Assembly (NCBI RefSeq): GCF_025515205.1
Contig: NZ_JAOPFX010000001.1
Coordinates: 1 to 64,000, forward strand
Length of the DNA: 64,000 nt
Direction: 5' to 3'
DNA from: Microbacterium fluvii
GTDB taxonomy: Bacteria > Actinomycetota > Actinomycetes > Actinomycetales > Microbacteriaceae
Under the pieces are notes generated by a model. It was not told the DNA's origin. It saw only the letters and a list, made by a program, of their open reading frames with translations, and ran no database searches. This document shows, piece after piece, positions 50,955 to 59,900 of the stretch. The first letter of the stretch is position 1. Every line of letters starts with the position of its first letter. The position numbers and the translations under genes are program-made.

Positions 50955-51746
50955 ATGAGGGCGTCGGATGCCGTTCGGCAGGCCGCGGTCGTGCTCGCCA
51001 CCATCGCGATGATCGTGCTGGCCATGATCGGCACGGGCCTGTTCGGCGGCGTGCGGGTGCAGGACCTGCAGCAGGGAGCGCTCGACGCCGACGCGACCGT
51101 GCTCGCCCCCGGCCGCCCCGCCTTCGCGATCTGGACCGTGATCTATCTGGGGCTCATCGCCTATGCGCTCTGGCAGGCGCTGCCCTCGCAGCGCGAGAGC
51201 GTGCGCCACCGCGCGGTCGGCTGGTGGGTGGCCGCGTCGTGCCTGTTCAACGGCGCCTGGCTCGTGCTGGCGCAGGAGACGACCCTGGCGCTGACCGTGC
51301 TGGGCATCATCGGGCTGCTCATCGTGCTGTGCGTGCTCTTTCGCATCGCCGTCGCGACGCGCTCCCGCTCGGACGGCTTCGTCGACGCCCTGCTCATCGA
51401 CGGGGTCACGGGGCTGCATCTCGGGTGGGTGACTCTGGCCACCGTCGCCAACATCACGGCGTGGCTCGCGACTCTCATCGACCCCGGGGGCTCGGCCGAG
51501 CTGATCGGCTGTCTCGTTCTCGCCGCCGTGGGTCTGATCGGGGTGGCGCTCGGCTGGACCAGCGGGTGGCGCCTGGCACCCGCCCTCGCGATCGCGTGGG
51601 GGCTGTCGTGGGTGGCGGTCGAGCGCCTGAGCGGCGAGCCTGCGAGCACGTCGGTGGGCATCACGGCGGCCGTCGTCGCGGCGGTCGTGCTCGTGCCGAC
51701 CCTGGTGATCCGGCTGCTCAAGCTGCTGCGCTCGAACACCGATTGA
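50955..51746 (+). CDS. TspO/MBR-like tryptophan-rich membrane protein
   Basis: 263 aa, about seven helices. The family feature FAIWTVIYLGLIAYALWQALP is present and W residues line the other helices; length exceeds the short TspO (about 160), matching the long bacterial group. May bind porphyrin or lipids. TAAAGT lies 6 nt before the ATG. Confidence 0.82.
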   Translation: MRASDAVRQAAVVLATIAMIVLAMIGTGLFGGVRVQDLQQGALDADATVLAPGRPAFAIWTVIYLGLIAYALWQALPSQRESVRHRAVGWWVAASCLFNGAWLVLAQETTLALTVLGIIGLLIVLCVLFRIAVATRSRSDGFVDALLIDGVTGLHLGWVTLATVANITAWLATLIDPGGSAELIGCLVLAAVGLIGVALGWTSGWRLAPALAIAWGLSWVAVERLSGEPASTSVGITAAVVAAVVLVPTLVIRLLKLLRSNTD

Positions 51747-51763
51747 CCGACTGACCGAGCGGA

Positions 51764-52498
51764 TCAGCCCGCGGCGAAGCGGTGGGCGAAGGCCCGCAGC
51801 AGCCGAACGGGTTCGGTGATGGATGCGGCCAGCACGCGCGCCGAGATGGCGTCGTAGGCCGACGACTCGAAGTAGCCGTCGTTGCGATAGATCGCCATGC
51901 GCTCGGTGAACGCCTTCGCGGTCGGCTCGGGGTGGAACTGGGTCGCATAGAGGCGGTCGCCGACGCGGTAGGCCTGCACGGGGCACGCGTCGTTCGTCGC
52001 GAGCAGCACGCCGCCCGGCGGCACGTGGGCGCTGCCCTCCTTGTGCGCCGTGAGGGCGCTGAAGCGGTCGGCGAGGCCGCCGAAGACGGGATCGGCCCTG
52101 CCTTCGGCGGTGAGTTCGATCGTGGTGGGCCCGGTGTCTTCCGGGAAGGCACGGCTGACCTCGGCGCCCAGCATCCGCCCCACGACACCGATGCCGTAGC
52201 AGGTGAACAGGGCCGCCGGCCCGTCGGCGGAGGCCGCCGCGGCGGCGATGCGCTCGAGCGCCGCCTCGAGCCGTCGCTGCGGGTCGGTCTTGGTCGACTC
52301 GGGGTCGGTCGCGTTGAAGGGGCTGCCGCCGACGACGAAGCCCGAGTAGCGGTCGAAGACGTCGTCGGGCAGGGCCTCGCGCACGAGGTCGAGCCGGTGC
52401 AGGCCGCTCTCGTCGAGGCGCGCGGCCGCACGGAACGACTCGTACTCGGCGGCCGCCGCGCCCTGCTGCGGGCGCACGCAGACATAGAGCAAGGTCAT
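51764..52498 (-). CDS. Class I glutamine amidotransferase-like protein
   Basis: 244 aa. Nucleophile region LFTCYGIGVVGRMLGAEV (Cys near 95), catalytic His-Glu in ATQFHPEPTAKAF. Related to stand-alone GMP-synthase-like amidotransferases. No synthase partner adjacent. TAGAAT at 6 nt before the ATG. Confidence 0.88.
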   Translation of the reverse strand: MTLLYVCVRPQQGAAAAEYESFRAAARLDESGLHRLDLVREALPDDVFDRYSGFVVGGSPFNATDPESTKTDPQRRLEAALERIAAAAASADGPAALFTCYGIGVVGRMLGAEVSRAFPEDTGPTTIELTAEGRADPVFGGLADRFSALTAHKEGSAHVPPGGVLLATNDACPVQAYRVGDRLYATQFHPEPTAKAFTERMAIYRNDGYFESSAYDAISARVLAASITEPVRLLRAFAHRFAAG

Positions 52499-52517
52499 GG
52501 CGCGATTCTAGGCGGCC

Positions 52518-52599
52518 CCTCCCCTTCCGCAACTTGGCAGCTGTTGCCGCCTGCGAGGGGTCGAAGCCGGCAACAGGTGCCAACTTGCGGAAGGGGAGG
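52518..52599. repeat. 32-bp inverted repeat
   Basis: Arms 52518-52549 and 52568-52599 pair at 30 of 32 positions around 18 nt. Arms contain CCTTCCGCAACTTGGCAG. Lies between a LysR-like gene and the amidotransferase (same strand). Could be a terminator, or a MITE/REP-like element. Confidence 0.75.
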
Positions 52600-52618
52600 T
52601 GGGGCGCCGGGGAGGCGA

Positions 52619-53371
52619 TCAGGAGCGGGAGGAGTTGGCCGTGCGGCCGCGGACGATGCCGACGAACGCCTCGACCGCCGGCGTCGTGGCCTCGGCCGGC
52701 CAGGCGAGGGCCACGCGCGAGGTGGGGGCGCCGCGCAGCGGCCGGTAGTCCACGTCTTTGCGGCGGTGCAGGCGCGCGAGCGACATGGGCACGACGATCA
52801 CTCCCACGCCGGCGGCGACCGTGGCGATGGCCTCGGCGGTGTCGACGGGCGGCGTGAACGCGGGGGCGACGGCACCGGGGATCACCGCGGCCAGCACGTC
52901 GTCGCGCGGCACGATGACGATCTCGCCGGCGAGGTCGTCGAGGGTGAGCTCGTCGGCCGCGGTCAGGTGCGAGTCGACCGAGACCACCGCGACCGGCACC
53001 TCGTCGTAGAGCGGGATGACGTGCAGTCCCTCGCGGTCGAGGGGCAGCCGCACGATCGCGGCGTCGATCTCGCCCGAGCGCAGCTGCGCGAGCTGGTCGG
53101 CGACCGAGAACGGGCGCAGCTCGAGTGGCGCCTCGGGGTGGCGCTGCTGCCACGCGTCGATCCACTTGCCGGGGGTCGCCCCCGGTACGACGCCGAGCAC
53201 GAACGTCCCGGTGAGCGGCGCGGGCTGCGGTTCGGGCTTCTGCGCGCGCTTCGTGGCACTCTTGGGGCTGCCTGCGCCCGAGCGGCGCGCGGCAGAGGCC
53301 GACCGAGCGGATGCCGCGGCCTTCGCGCCCGCCGCGGGGCGCCGCTTGCGGGAACCGCCGCCACCGACCAT
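52619..53371 (-). CDS. LysR-type substrate-binding domain without HTH
   Basis: 250 aa. Residues about 50-245 are the LysR effector domain (GTFVLGVVPGATPGKWIDAW, LRSGEIDAAIVRLPLDREGL, VAAGVGVIVVPMSLARL). The first 50 residues are Arg/Lys/Ala/Ser-rich and replace the usual winged helix, so classic LysR DNA binding is unlikely; the basic tail may still contact nucleic acid. The ATG follows TAGGCT by 6 nt. Domain-only LysR proteins exist in actinobacteria. Confidence 0.85.
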   Translation of the reverse strand: MVGGGGSRKRRPAAGAKAAASARSASAARRSGAGSPKSATKRAQKPEPQPAPLTGTFVLGVVPGATPGKWIDAWQQRHPEAPLELRPFSVADQLAQLRSGEIDAAIVRLPLDREGLHVIPLYDEVPVAVVSVDSHLTAADELTLDDLAGEIVIVPRDDVLAAVIPGAVAPAFTPPVDTAEAIATVAAGVGVIVVPMSLARLHRRKDVDYRPLRGAPTSRVALAWPAEATTPAVEAFVGIVRGRTANSSRS

Positions 53372-53405
53372 GCCGCAAGCCTAACCGGGGCGCTACGTTC
53401 GAATC

Positions 53406-53804
53406 ATGGTGGCGATCATCGGAACGGTCTTCGCGGCGTTGGCCGCTCTGCTGCACGTGTACATCTTCGTCATGGAGTCGGTGCAGTGGACCCAGCCCCG
53501 CGTCTGGAAGCGCTTCGGCCTCACGAGCCAGGCCGATGCCGACACGACCAAGGGCATGGCCTACAACCAGGGCTTCTACAACCTGTTCCTCGCCATCGGC
53601 GCGATCGTGGGCATCGCCCTGTTCTGGGCCGGCGAGCCCTCCACGGTCGCGGCGGTCGCGGGGCGCACCCTCGTGCTGTTCTCGCTCGGCTCGATGGTCG
53701 CGGCGTCGCTCGTGCTGCTGACCTCGGGCGGCAAGTACCTGCGCGCGGCGCTCACCCAGGGCACTCTGCCGCTGATCGGCTTCGTGCTGTTCCTGTTCGC
53801 CTGA
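53406..53804 (+). CDS. DUF1304 membrane protein
   Basis: 132 aa, four helices. LHVYIFVMESVQW and TTKGMAYNQGFYNLFLAIGA are DUF1304 hallmarks. Leaderless (TACGTT, 6 nt). Function unknown. Diverges from the LysR-like gene. Confidence 0.9.
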   Translation: MVAIIGTVFAALAALLHVYIFVMESVQWTQPRVWKRFGLTSQADADTTKGMAYNQGFYNLFLAIGAIVGIALFWAGEPSTVAAVAGRTLVLFSLGSMVAASLVLLTSGGKYLRAALTQGTLPLIGFVLFLFA

Positions 53805-53811
53805 GGCCTGC

Positions 53812-54387
53812 TCAGCCGCACGCTCCCCACCGTCCGACCCCGTCGGCGCGCGCCTGAGCGGTGCCCGCTTCGAACAGCGCCTCGTAGGTCGTGTTGGGCT
53901 CGATCGACATCGGCTCGGCGGCCCCGGAGGCGGTCAACTCGTAGTTGATGAAGCGGCCGTCGTCGGTCCAGAGGTAGAAGAGCCACCGGTCGTAGCGGTC
54001 GAGCGGATCGGCGTCGGGTGCGGCCCAGATGGTCGAGCCGACCGGCGCGAGGGCCAGCAGGTCGTCACGCGCCGACATCGCCCCGCACTCCTCGTCGGGC
54101 GAGCGCTCCGGGGTGTCGATGCCGATGAGACGGATCTTGATCTCGTCGGTGCCGACCAGATCGCTCGATTCCTGCGCGACCGCGCGCAGCGTGTCGCCGT
54201 CCCACACCGAGGCCACCGTCAGCGCAACGGCATCGTCGGGGCGGGCGGGCAGATCGGATGCCGTGGCCACGGCATCCGCTTCGCCGGCCGGCGCCGTCAG
54301 CTGGAAGGAGGCCCAGCCGACGCCGATGGCGACCACCGCGACCGCGAGCACCGCGATCGCGCCACGGCCCCGACGTCTGCTGCGCAC
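53812..54387 (-). CDS. Secreted thermonuclease-like protein (SNase family)
   Basis: 191 aa. N-terminal signal/anchor helix (8-31), SNase fold with VASVWDGDTLRAV, IKIRLIGIDTPERS, YDRWLFYLWTDDGRFINYEL. Likely an extracellular DNA/RNA nuclease; catalytic Arg/Asp/Glu present in part. The GTG at 54387 is 6 nt after TAGCCT. Confidence 0.85.
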   Translation of the reverse strand: MRSRRRGRGAIAVLAVAVVAIGVGWASFQLTAPAGEADAVATASDLPARPDDAVALTVASVWDGDTLRAVAQESSDLVGTDEIKIRLIGIDTPERSPDEECGAMSARDDLLALAPVGSTIWAAPDADPLDRYDRWLFYLWTDDGRFINYELTASGAAEPMSIEPNTTYEALFEAGTAQARADGVGRWGACG

Positions 54388-54423
54388 CCTGCGAGGCTAG
54401 CGGCCGCCTCGGACACCCGAGGG

Positions 54424-54831
54424 TCAGGCGGCCAGACGCAGCCCTCGGCGGTCGGTGGCGACCCGGTCGCCGTCGGGGATGGTCTCGTCGTCGCCGATGA
54501 GCGAGCCCGTCGTGACGGTCGCGTCGTTGCCGACGTGCGCGCGGATGCCGATCTTGGCATGCGGTCCGATCGCGGCGCGGGCGCCGATGTGCGCGTGCGG
54601 AGCGATCTCGGCGCCTGGTCCGATCTCTGCGCCCACTTCGACCCACACGCCGCGCCCGATGTGCGCGTCGGCGGCGATCTTCACGCCCGGTTCGACATAG
54701 GCACCCGTCTCGACCACGGCGGTCGGGTGCACCTTCGCGCCGTGCGCGATCAGGCCACGGCCGTTGACATGCTTGCGGTAACGCAGCGTCTCGCCCCGGT
54801 CGTTCTCGATGTCGATGTAGTTCTTCCCCAC
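54424..54831 (-). CDS. Left-handed beta-helix (hexapeptide repeat) protein
   Basis: 135 aa. Several hexapeptide turns (IAADAHIGRGVWVEVGAEIG, IAPHAHIGARAAIG) form a trimeric LbH fold as in gamma-carbonic anhydrases and acetyltransferases; no acetyl-CoA domain. The GTG at 54831 is taken for its GGAGGA site 6 nt upstream; longer forms lack it. Confidence 0.8.
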   Translation of the reverse strand: MGKNYIDIENDRGETLRYRKHVNGRGLIAHGAKVHPTAVVETGAYVEPGVKIAADAHIGRGVWVEVGAEIGPGAEIAPHAHIGARAAIGPHAKIGIRAHVGNDATVTTGSLIGDDETIPDGDRVATDRRGLRLAA

Positions 54832-54924
54832 GGATTCCTCCCACAGCGCAGACTTCGCTGAGTACATCAACAACCACCGACCGCCCGCATTCATTCCCAA
54901 TGGGTTCGGGTACCCTTGCACGTC

Positions 54925-55584
54925 GTGACCGACGCCCCCGAGCCCGACGAGGCAGCCCCCACCGGCCCCACCCTCGTGTTCGAGGGGCAGGCGGCGCCGC
55001 ACAGTCTGCTCGAAGACGTGCTCGGCATCCTCACCGGCACGTTCCTGGCCTCGCTGGGGCTGATGCTGCTGCAGGCCAGCGCCTCGGTCACCGGCGGCAC
55101 GGCGGGCCTCGCCCTCATCGTCGACTACGCGACCGATCTGCCGTTCTGGCTCGTCTTCGCGATCGTCAATCTGCCGTTCGCGGCCCTCGCGATCTGGCAG
55201 AAGGGGTGGGACTTCACGATCCGCTCGGCCGTCTCGATCGCGCTCGTCTCGGGCTTCTCGGTCGTGCACCACGCGTTCTTCCAGATCGCCGCCATCGACC
55301 CGGTCTACGGCACGCTGGGCGGCAACGTGCTGGCCGGCGTCGGGCTGCTCATCCTCTTCCGACACCGCGCGAGCCTGGGCGGGGTCAACGTGATCGCCCT
55401 CGTGCTGCAGGAGCGCGCCGGCATCCGCGCCGGCTGGACGCAGATGGCCTTCGACGTGCTCATCATCGTCGCGGGCCTGCTGGTCGTGCCGTGGCCCAAC
55501 GTCATCCTCAGCGCCGTCGGCGCGGTCGTGCTGAGCCTCATCCTCGCCCTCAACCATCGCCCGGGGCGCTACATCGGGCACTGA
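54925..55584 (+). CDS. YitT-family membrane protein
   Basis: 219 aa, about six helices in the YitT N-terminal (DUF161) domain: GTFLASLGLMLLQASASVTGG, GGTAGLALIVDYATDLPFW. The C-terminal DUF2179 domain of full-length YitT is missing, as in the short subgroup. GTG start after TACCCT (8 nt). Function unknown. Confidence 0.85.
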   Translation: MTDAPEPDEAAPTGPTLVFEGQAAPHSLLEDVLGILTGTFLASLGLMLLQASASVTGGTAGLALIVDYATDLPFWLVFAIVNLPFAALAIWQKGWDFTIRSAVSIALVSGFSVVHHAFFQIAAIDPVYGTLGGNVLAGVGLLILFRHRASLGGVNVIALVLQERAGIRAGWTQMAFDVLIIVAGLLVVPWPNVILSAVGAVVLSLILALNHRPGRYIGH

Positions 55585-55599
55585 GCGGATGCCGCGGCG

Positions 55600-56127
55600 T
55601 CACCCCGCAGGCGGTGCGCCTCGCCGGGGCCTGCGCGCGACGAGGTAGATCACGCCGGCGACGATGCCGGCCGCCCCGATGCCGATCACCCAGGGCACCC
55701 AGCCGGGGGTGCCGGTCTCGGACGATGCGGCCGCCTCGGTCGGGGTGGGGGTCGGGGTCGCGCTGGGGGTCGCGGTCGGCGTGCTCGTCGGCGTGACCGT
55801 GGGCTCCGTCGTCGGCTCCACGGTCGGCTCTGTGGTGGGTTCGACGGTCGGTTCTGTGGTCGGTTCTGTGGTCGGCTCGGTCGTCGCCGAGTCGGTCGGG
55901 GTGGGCGTGCGGGTCGGCAGCGAGGGCTTCGTGCGGGTCGGCGTCGGGGTCGGCACCGTGCGGGTGGGCGTGGGCATCACCGCGGTGCGGGTGGGGGTGG
56001 GCATCGTCGCGGTCGGCGTCGCGGTGATGCGGTCGATGACCCCACCGGTGCAGGCGGTGAGGGCGGCGGTCAGCGCCAGACCCGCGAGCGCGGCGGCGAC
56101 GCGGGCGGCGGGGGAGATTCTGGGCAT
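55600..56127 (-). CDS. Thr/Pro-repeat lipoprotein with C-terminal membrane helix
   Basis: 175 aa. Signal peptide with lipobox LTAALTAC (Cys26); a long Thr/Pro/Arg region (35-130) with repeats TRTxMPTP and TEPTVEPT (five to six copies about 80-110); then a membrane helix (GWVPWVIGIGAAGIVAGVIYLVA, about 143-165) and a basic tail. It may be lipid-anchored at both ends and span the wall. Unknown function; repeat number may vary among strains. Confidence 0.7.
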   Translation of the reverse strand: MPRISPAARVAAALAGLALTAALTACTGGVIDRITATPTATMPTPTRTAVMPTPTRTVPTPTPTRTKPSLPTRTPTPTDSATTEPTTEPTTEPTVEPTTEPTVEPTTEPTVTPTSTPTATPSATPTPTPTEAAASSETGTPGWVPWVIGIGAAGIVAGVIYLVARRPRRGAPPAG

Positions 56128-56136
56128 CGACGGGCT

Positions 56137-56166
56137 CTCTCACGTGCGGGCGGGCTGACGTGAGAG
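56137..56166 (-). terminator. Stem-loop between nei2 and the lipoprotein
   Basis: CTCTCACGT and ACGTGAGAG, perfect 9-bp arms with a 12-nt loop, 60 bp past the nei2 stop and 10 bp before the lipoprotein start. Confidence 0.45.
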
Positions 56167-56223
56167 TGGCACCGCCGACCGGCGCAGGGCATCGCCCGAG
56201 TGGGGTGAGAAGTCGCCGCGCGC

Positions 56224-56994
56224 TCAGCGCTGGCAGGTCGGGCACCAGAACACGATGCGCTCCCTCGTGGGGTCGGCGCCGAGCGCGCCACCGACGATGA
56301 GGGTGCCGCACCGCCGGCACGGCCGATGCTCGCGGCGGTAGACCCACGTCGTGCGGCCGGGGCGGGCGTCACCGGTGAAGGTGCGGTCACGGCGGTCGCG
56401 GTTCGCTCGGATCATGCGGGCGCCGAGGTCGATCGTGGCCGCGGCATCCGTCTGCGACGCGGGGGTCGTCGGAAGGATGCCGCGCACGAAGAGGATCTCG
56501 TTCGCGTACTCGTTGCCGAACCCCGCGACGTTGCGCTGATCCTGCAGCGCCACGTGGATCGCGCGATCGTCGGCCTGCAGGTTCGCGGCGGCGCGCGCCG
56601 GATCCCAGTCGCCGGCGAGCGGGTCGGGGCCGAGGTGGCCGACGAGACTGTGCTCGTCGGAGGTGGGCACGAGGCGCACCTCGGCGAGGTCGAAGCCGAC
56701 CGCTTCGTGCGCGGCGGTGCCGACGACGGCGCGGGCCGTGTGCGCGGGCTTGCGCCAGCGCTCACCGGGGGAGAAGACGCGCCACGAGCCCTCCATCTTC
56801 AGGTGCGAGTGCAGCGTGAGATCGCCGATGCGCAGGAGCAGGTGCTTGCCGTGCGCGGCGCTGTCGACGACGCGCTCGCCGGTGAGGTCGGCCGTCGCCG
56901 CGCGGGGCACCCGCAGGTCGAACCGGGTGACCTCTTCGCCCACGAGCGCGTCGAGGCGGCGCGCCGTGCGCCAGACGGTGTCGCCCTCAGGCAC
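56224..56994 (-). CDS. nei2: Fpg/Nei-family DNA glycosylase (Nei2)
   Basis: 256 aa. N-terminal MPEGDTVWRTARRLD with catalytic Pro/Glu, Lys in AAHGKHLLLR, GFGNEYANEILF H2TH, and a CRRCG...CPTC zinc finger at the end. Removes oxidised pyrimidines. Overlaps lhr by 8 bp; the lhr-nei pair is known from mycobacteria. Confidence 0.92.
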   Translation of the reverse strand: MPEGDTVWRTARRLDALVGEEVTRFDLRVPRAATADLTGERVVDSAAHGKHLLLRIGDLTLHSHLKMEGSWRVFSPGERWRKPAHTARAVVGTAAHEAVGFDLAEVRLVPTSDEHSLVGHLGPDPLAGDWDPARAAANLQADDRAIHVALQDQRNVAGFGNEYANEILFVRGILPTTPASQTDAAATIDLGARMIRANRDRRDRTFTGDARPGRTTWVYRREHRPCRRCGTLIVGGALGADPTRERIVFWCPTCQR

Positions 56995-59900
56995 GGGCCG
57001 CGCTCCGCACCGCGTCGCCCGCCGTGGCCTTGCGCAGTGTGAGGCCGCGCGTCGACTCGACGAAGCCCGCGTCGCGCAGGGCCCGCCCCACCGCCGTGCC
57101 GAACACGAACTCGCCGTTGACCTGCTCGATCGTGAGGGTCTCCAGGCGCCGTGCGTGCGCCGTCTCGGCGAGGCTGCGGGTGGCGGCGGCGAGGCGCTCG
57201 TCGGCGTCGGTGAAGGCGAGCGCCGACTTGCCGCCGCGCTCGAGGTAGAGCGTGAGGGCGCCGTCGACGAGCACGACGAGCCCGCCGGCCTTTCGGCCGG
57301 GGCGGTGCGTGACGCCCTCGAGCGGAGGCCATGCCAGCGCCGCGCCGTAGGGATTGGCGGGGTCGGTCGCTGCGAGGGTCACCGCCCGCAGCGGCGGCGG
57401 GTCGGCAAGGCCCGCGAACTCGCGCAGGCGGTCGACGGTGGCAGACGCCGCGAACTGCGCGGCCCCGAGCTTCTCGATGACGTAGCCGCGGCGGCAGTGG
57501 CCGGCCTGCTCGAAGCCGGCGAGCACCCGGTACACCTGCGCGAACCCGCCGGGCACACCCTCGGACTGCACCGAGCCGCGCGTGACGACGCCGTAGCGGT
57601 CGAGCAGCAGACTCGCCGATGCCGTGGCCCGCAGCGCAGGGTCGCCCTCGGGGGCGGGCAGCAGCGACCAGCGCCCGCCGAGCGCGGGCGGCCGAGGGGC
57701 AGCGGCGGGGCGAGGCAGAGAAGCGCCACGGTACATCCGCGCCCGCGGCGTCTTGCGCGCGGCGCGGTGCGCCTGGGAGCCGCCGCCCAGCAGCATCCGC
57801 ACCGGCGCGAAGGTGTCGTTGGTGATGCGCCCCGCCCACGTGAGGCTCCACAGCGCCTCGATGACCGACTGCTCGTTCTCGGCGCCGGTGAGCTGCTGCA
57901 GCTGCGCGGCGAAATAGGCGCCGCCGCCGGCGAGGGCGGCGAGCAGCTGCGCTTCGAGCGAGCCGGGGGCGACCTCGTCGTCTGGTGGCTGCAGGGTGAG
58001 GGGCGCGGCGTCTGCCGGATGCAGGGCGATCCAGCCGTCTCGGCCCGGCAGCGTGCCGTGCCCCGACCAGATGACCTCGCCGGTCGCGGTGAGCTCGTCG
58101 AGCATCCCGGGCGCGTAGTCGCGCACGCGGCTCGGCAGGATCAGCGACTCCCACGCACTCGCCGGAACCGGCACGCCGGCCAGCTGCTCGATGACGGCCG
58201 CGACGCCGTCGAGTCCATCGAGGGGACGGGTGAGGTGCTGCCAGGTCGGCAGGAACCGCGCGTACGCCTCCTGAGAGACCGGTTCGACGCTGCCGCGGAT
58301 CGCCGCGAGCGAGCGCATGCGCAGCCGCCGCAGCACCTCGGTGTCGCACCACTCCGGCTCGTCGCCGGCGGTGGCGCTCGCGGGCCCTGAGCCTGTCGCG
58401 GTCCCTGAGCCTGTCGAAGGGTCGGGCAGGAAGAACCCGCTCGACAGCCGCCCCTGCGCCTCGAGCCGCTGCAGCGTGAGCCGCGCGACGGCCGTGCCGA
58501 TGCCGAAGCGGGTGGCGACGGCATCCGTCGTGAACGGGCCGTGGGTGCGCGCGTGGCGGGCGACGAGATCGCCCAGCGGATCGGCGAGCGGCTCGAGGAA
58601 CGCCGTCGGGATGCCCACAGGCAGGGCTGCGCCGAGGGCGTCGCGCAGGCGCCCGGCGTCTTCGATCGCGGCGAAGCGCGCAGAGCCGGCGATCGACACC
58701 GCGATGGCGCGGCGGGCGTCGACCAGCTCGTGCAGCAGGGCGGATGCCGTGGCCACCGCTGCGCCGTCCGCCGAGCCCGTCGAGGCGTCGGCTGTCGGCT
58801 CGAGCCGGGCTGCGACCTCCTCGGCGTCGAGGGGGCCCAGCATCCGCAGCAGATCGGCGACGCCCTCGACGCCGCGCGCGCGGCGCTCGGGGTCGAGACG
58901 CTGGGCCTCGCGCTCGAACTGCGCGATCACCTCGGGGTCGAGCAGCTCCCGCATCTCGACCTTGCCGAGCAGCTCGCTCAGCAGCGCGGGGTCGACGGCC
59001 AGCGCGGCGGCGCGGCGCTCGGCCAGTGGCGAGTCGCCCTCGTACATGAACGCGCCGACATATCCGAACAGCAGATCGCGGGCGTAGGGACTCGGCTGGG
59101 AGGGCTCCGTCTCGACGAGGCGGATGCGGCGCTCGCCGATCGCCTTCGCGATGCGCAGCAGGGCGGGCACGTCGTAGACGTCCTGCAGCACTTCGCGCAG
59201 GGTCTCGAGGATGATCGGGAACGTCGGGTAGCGGCGGGCGACCTCGAGCAGCTGCGCCGAACGCTGCCGCTGCTGCCACAGCGGGGTGCGCTTCTGCGGA
59301 TTCATGCGGGGCATGAGCAGGGCCCGCGCGGCGCACTCTCGGAAGCGCGAGGCGAACAGCGCCGACCCGCCGACCTCCGAGGTGACGATGTCGTCGAGCT
59401 CGTCGGGGTCGAAGACGAACAGCTCGGCCCCTGGCGGCTCGGCGGTCGCGTCGGGGACGCGGGCGATGATGCCGTCGTCGCTGGCGACGGCCGAGCCGTC
59501 GACGCCCAGGCGCTCGCGGATGCGCGCGCTCACCGCCAGCGCCCACGGCCCGTGCACCTTCATGCCGTAGGGGGAATGCAGAATGATGCGCCAGTCGCCG
59601 ACCTCGTCGCGACCGCGTTCGACGGTGAGCGTGCGGTCGGTCGGAAGGGTGCCGGTGGCCTCGCGCTGCTCGGCGAGGTAGGCGAGCAGGTTCGCCTGCG
59701 CATAGCCGTCGAGGCCTGCCTCGGTGAGGCGGTCGGCGGCCTTGTCGGGCTCGGCGGCGGCGAGCTCCCGCGAGAACTTCCCGAGCGCCTCGCCGAGCTC
59801 GGCGGGCCGGCCGAGGCCGTCGCCGTGCCAGAACGGCACCTTGCCGGGCTGCCCGAACGCGGGCACGACGTTGACGCGATCGTGGGTGATCTCGACGATG

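Noticed and set aside
50391..53456. 1021-codon minus-strand frame
   Set aside because: Covers several real genes on both strands and lacks any motif; kept only the LysR-like and amidotransferase genes in their own frames.
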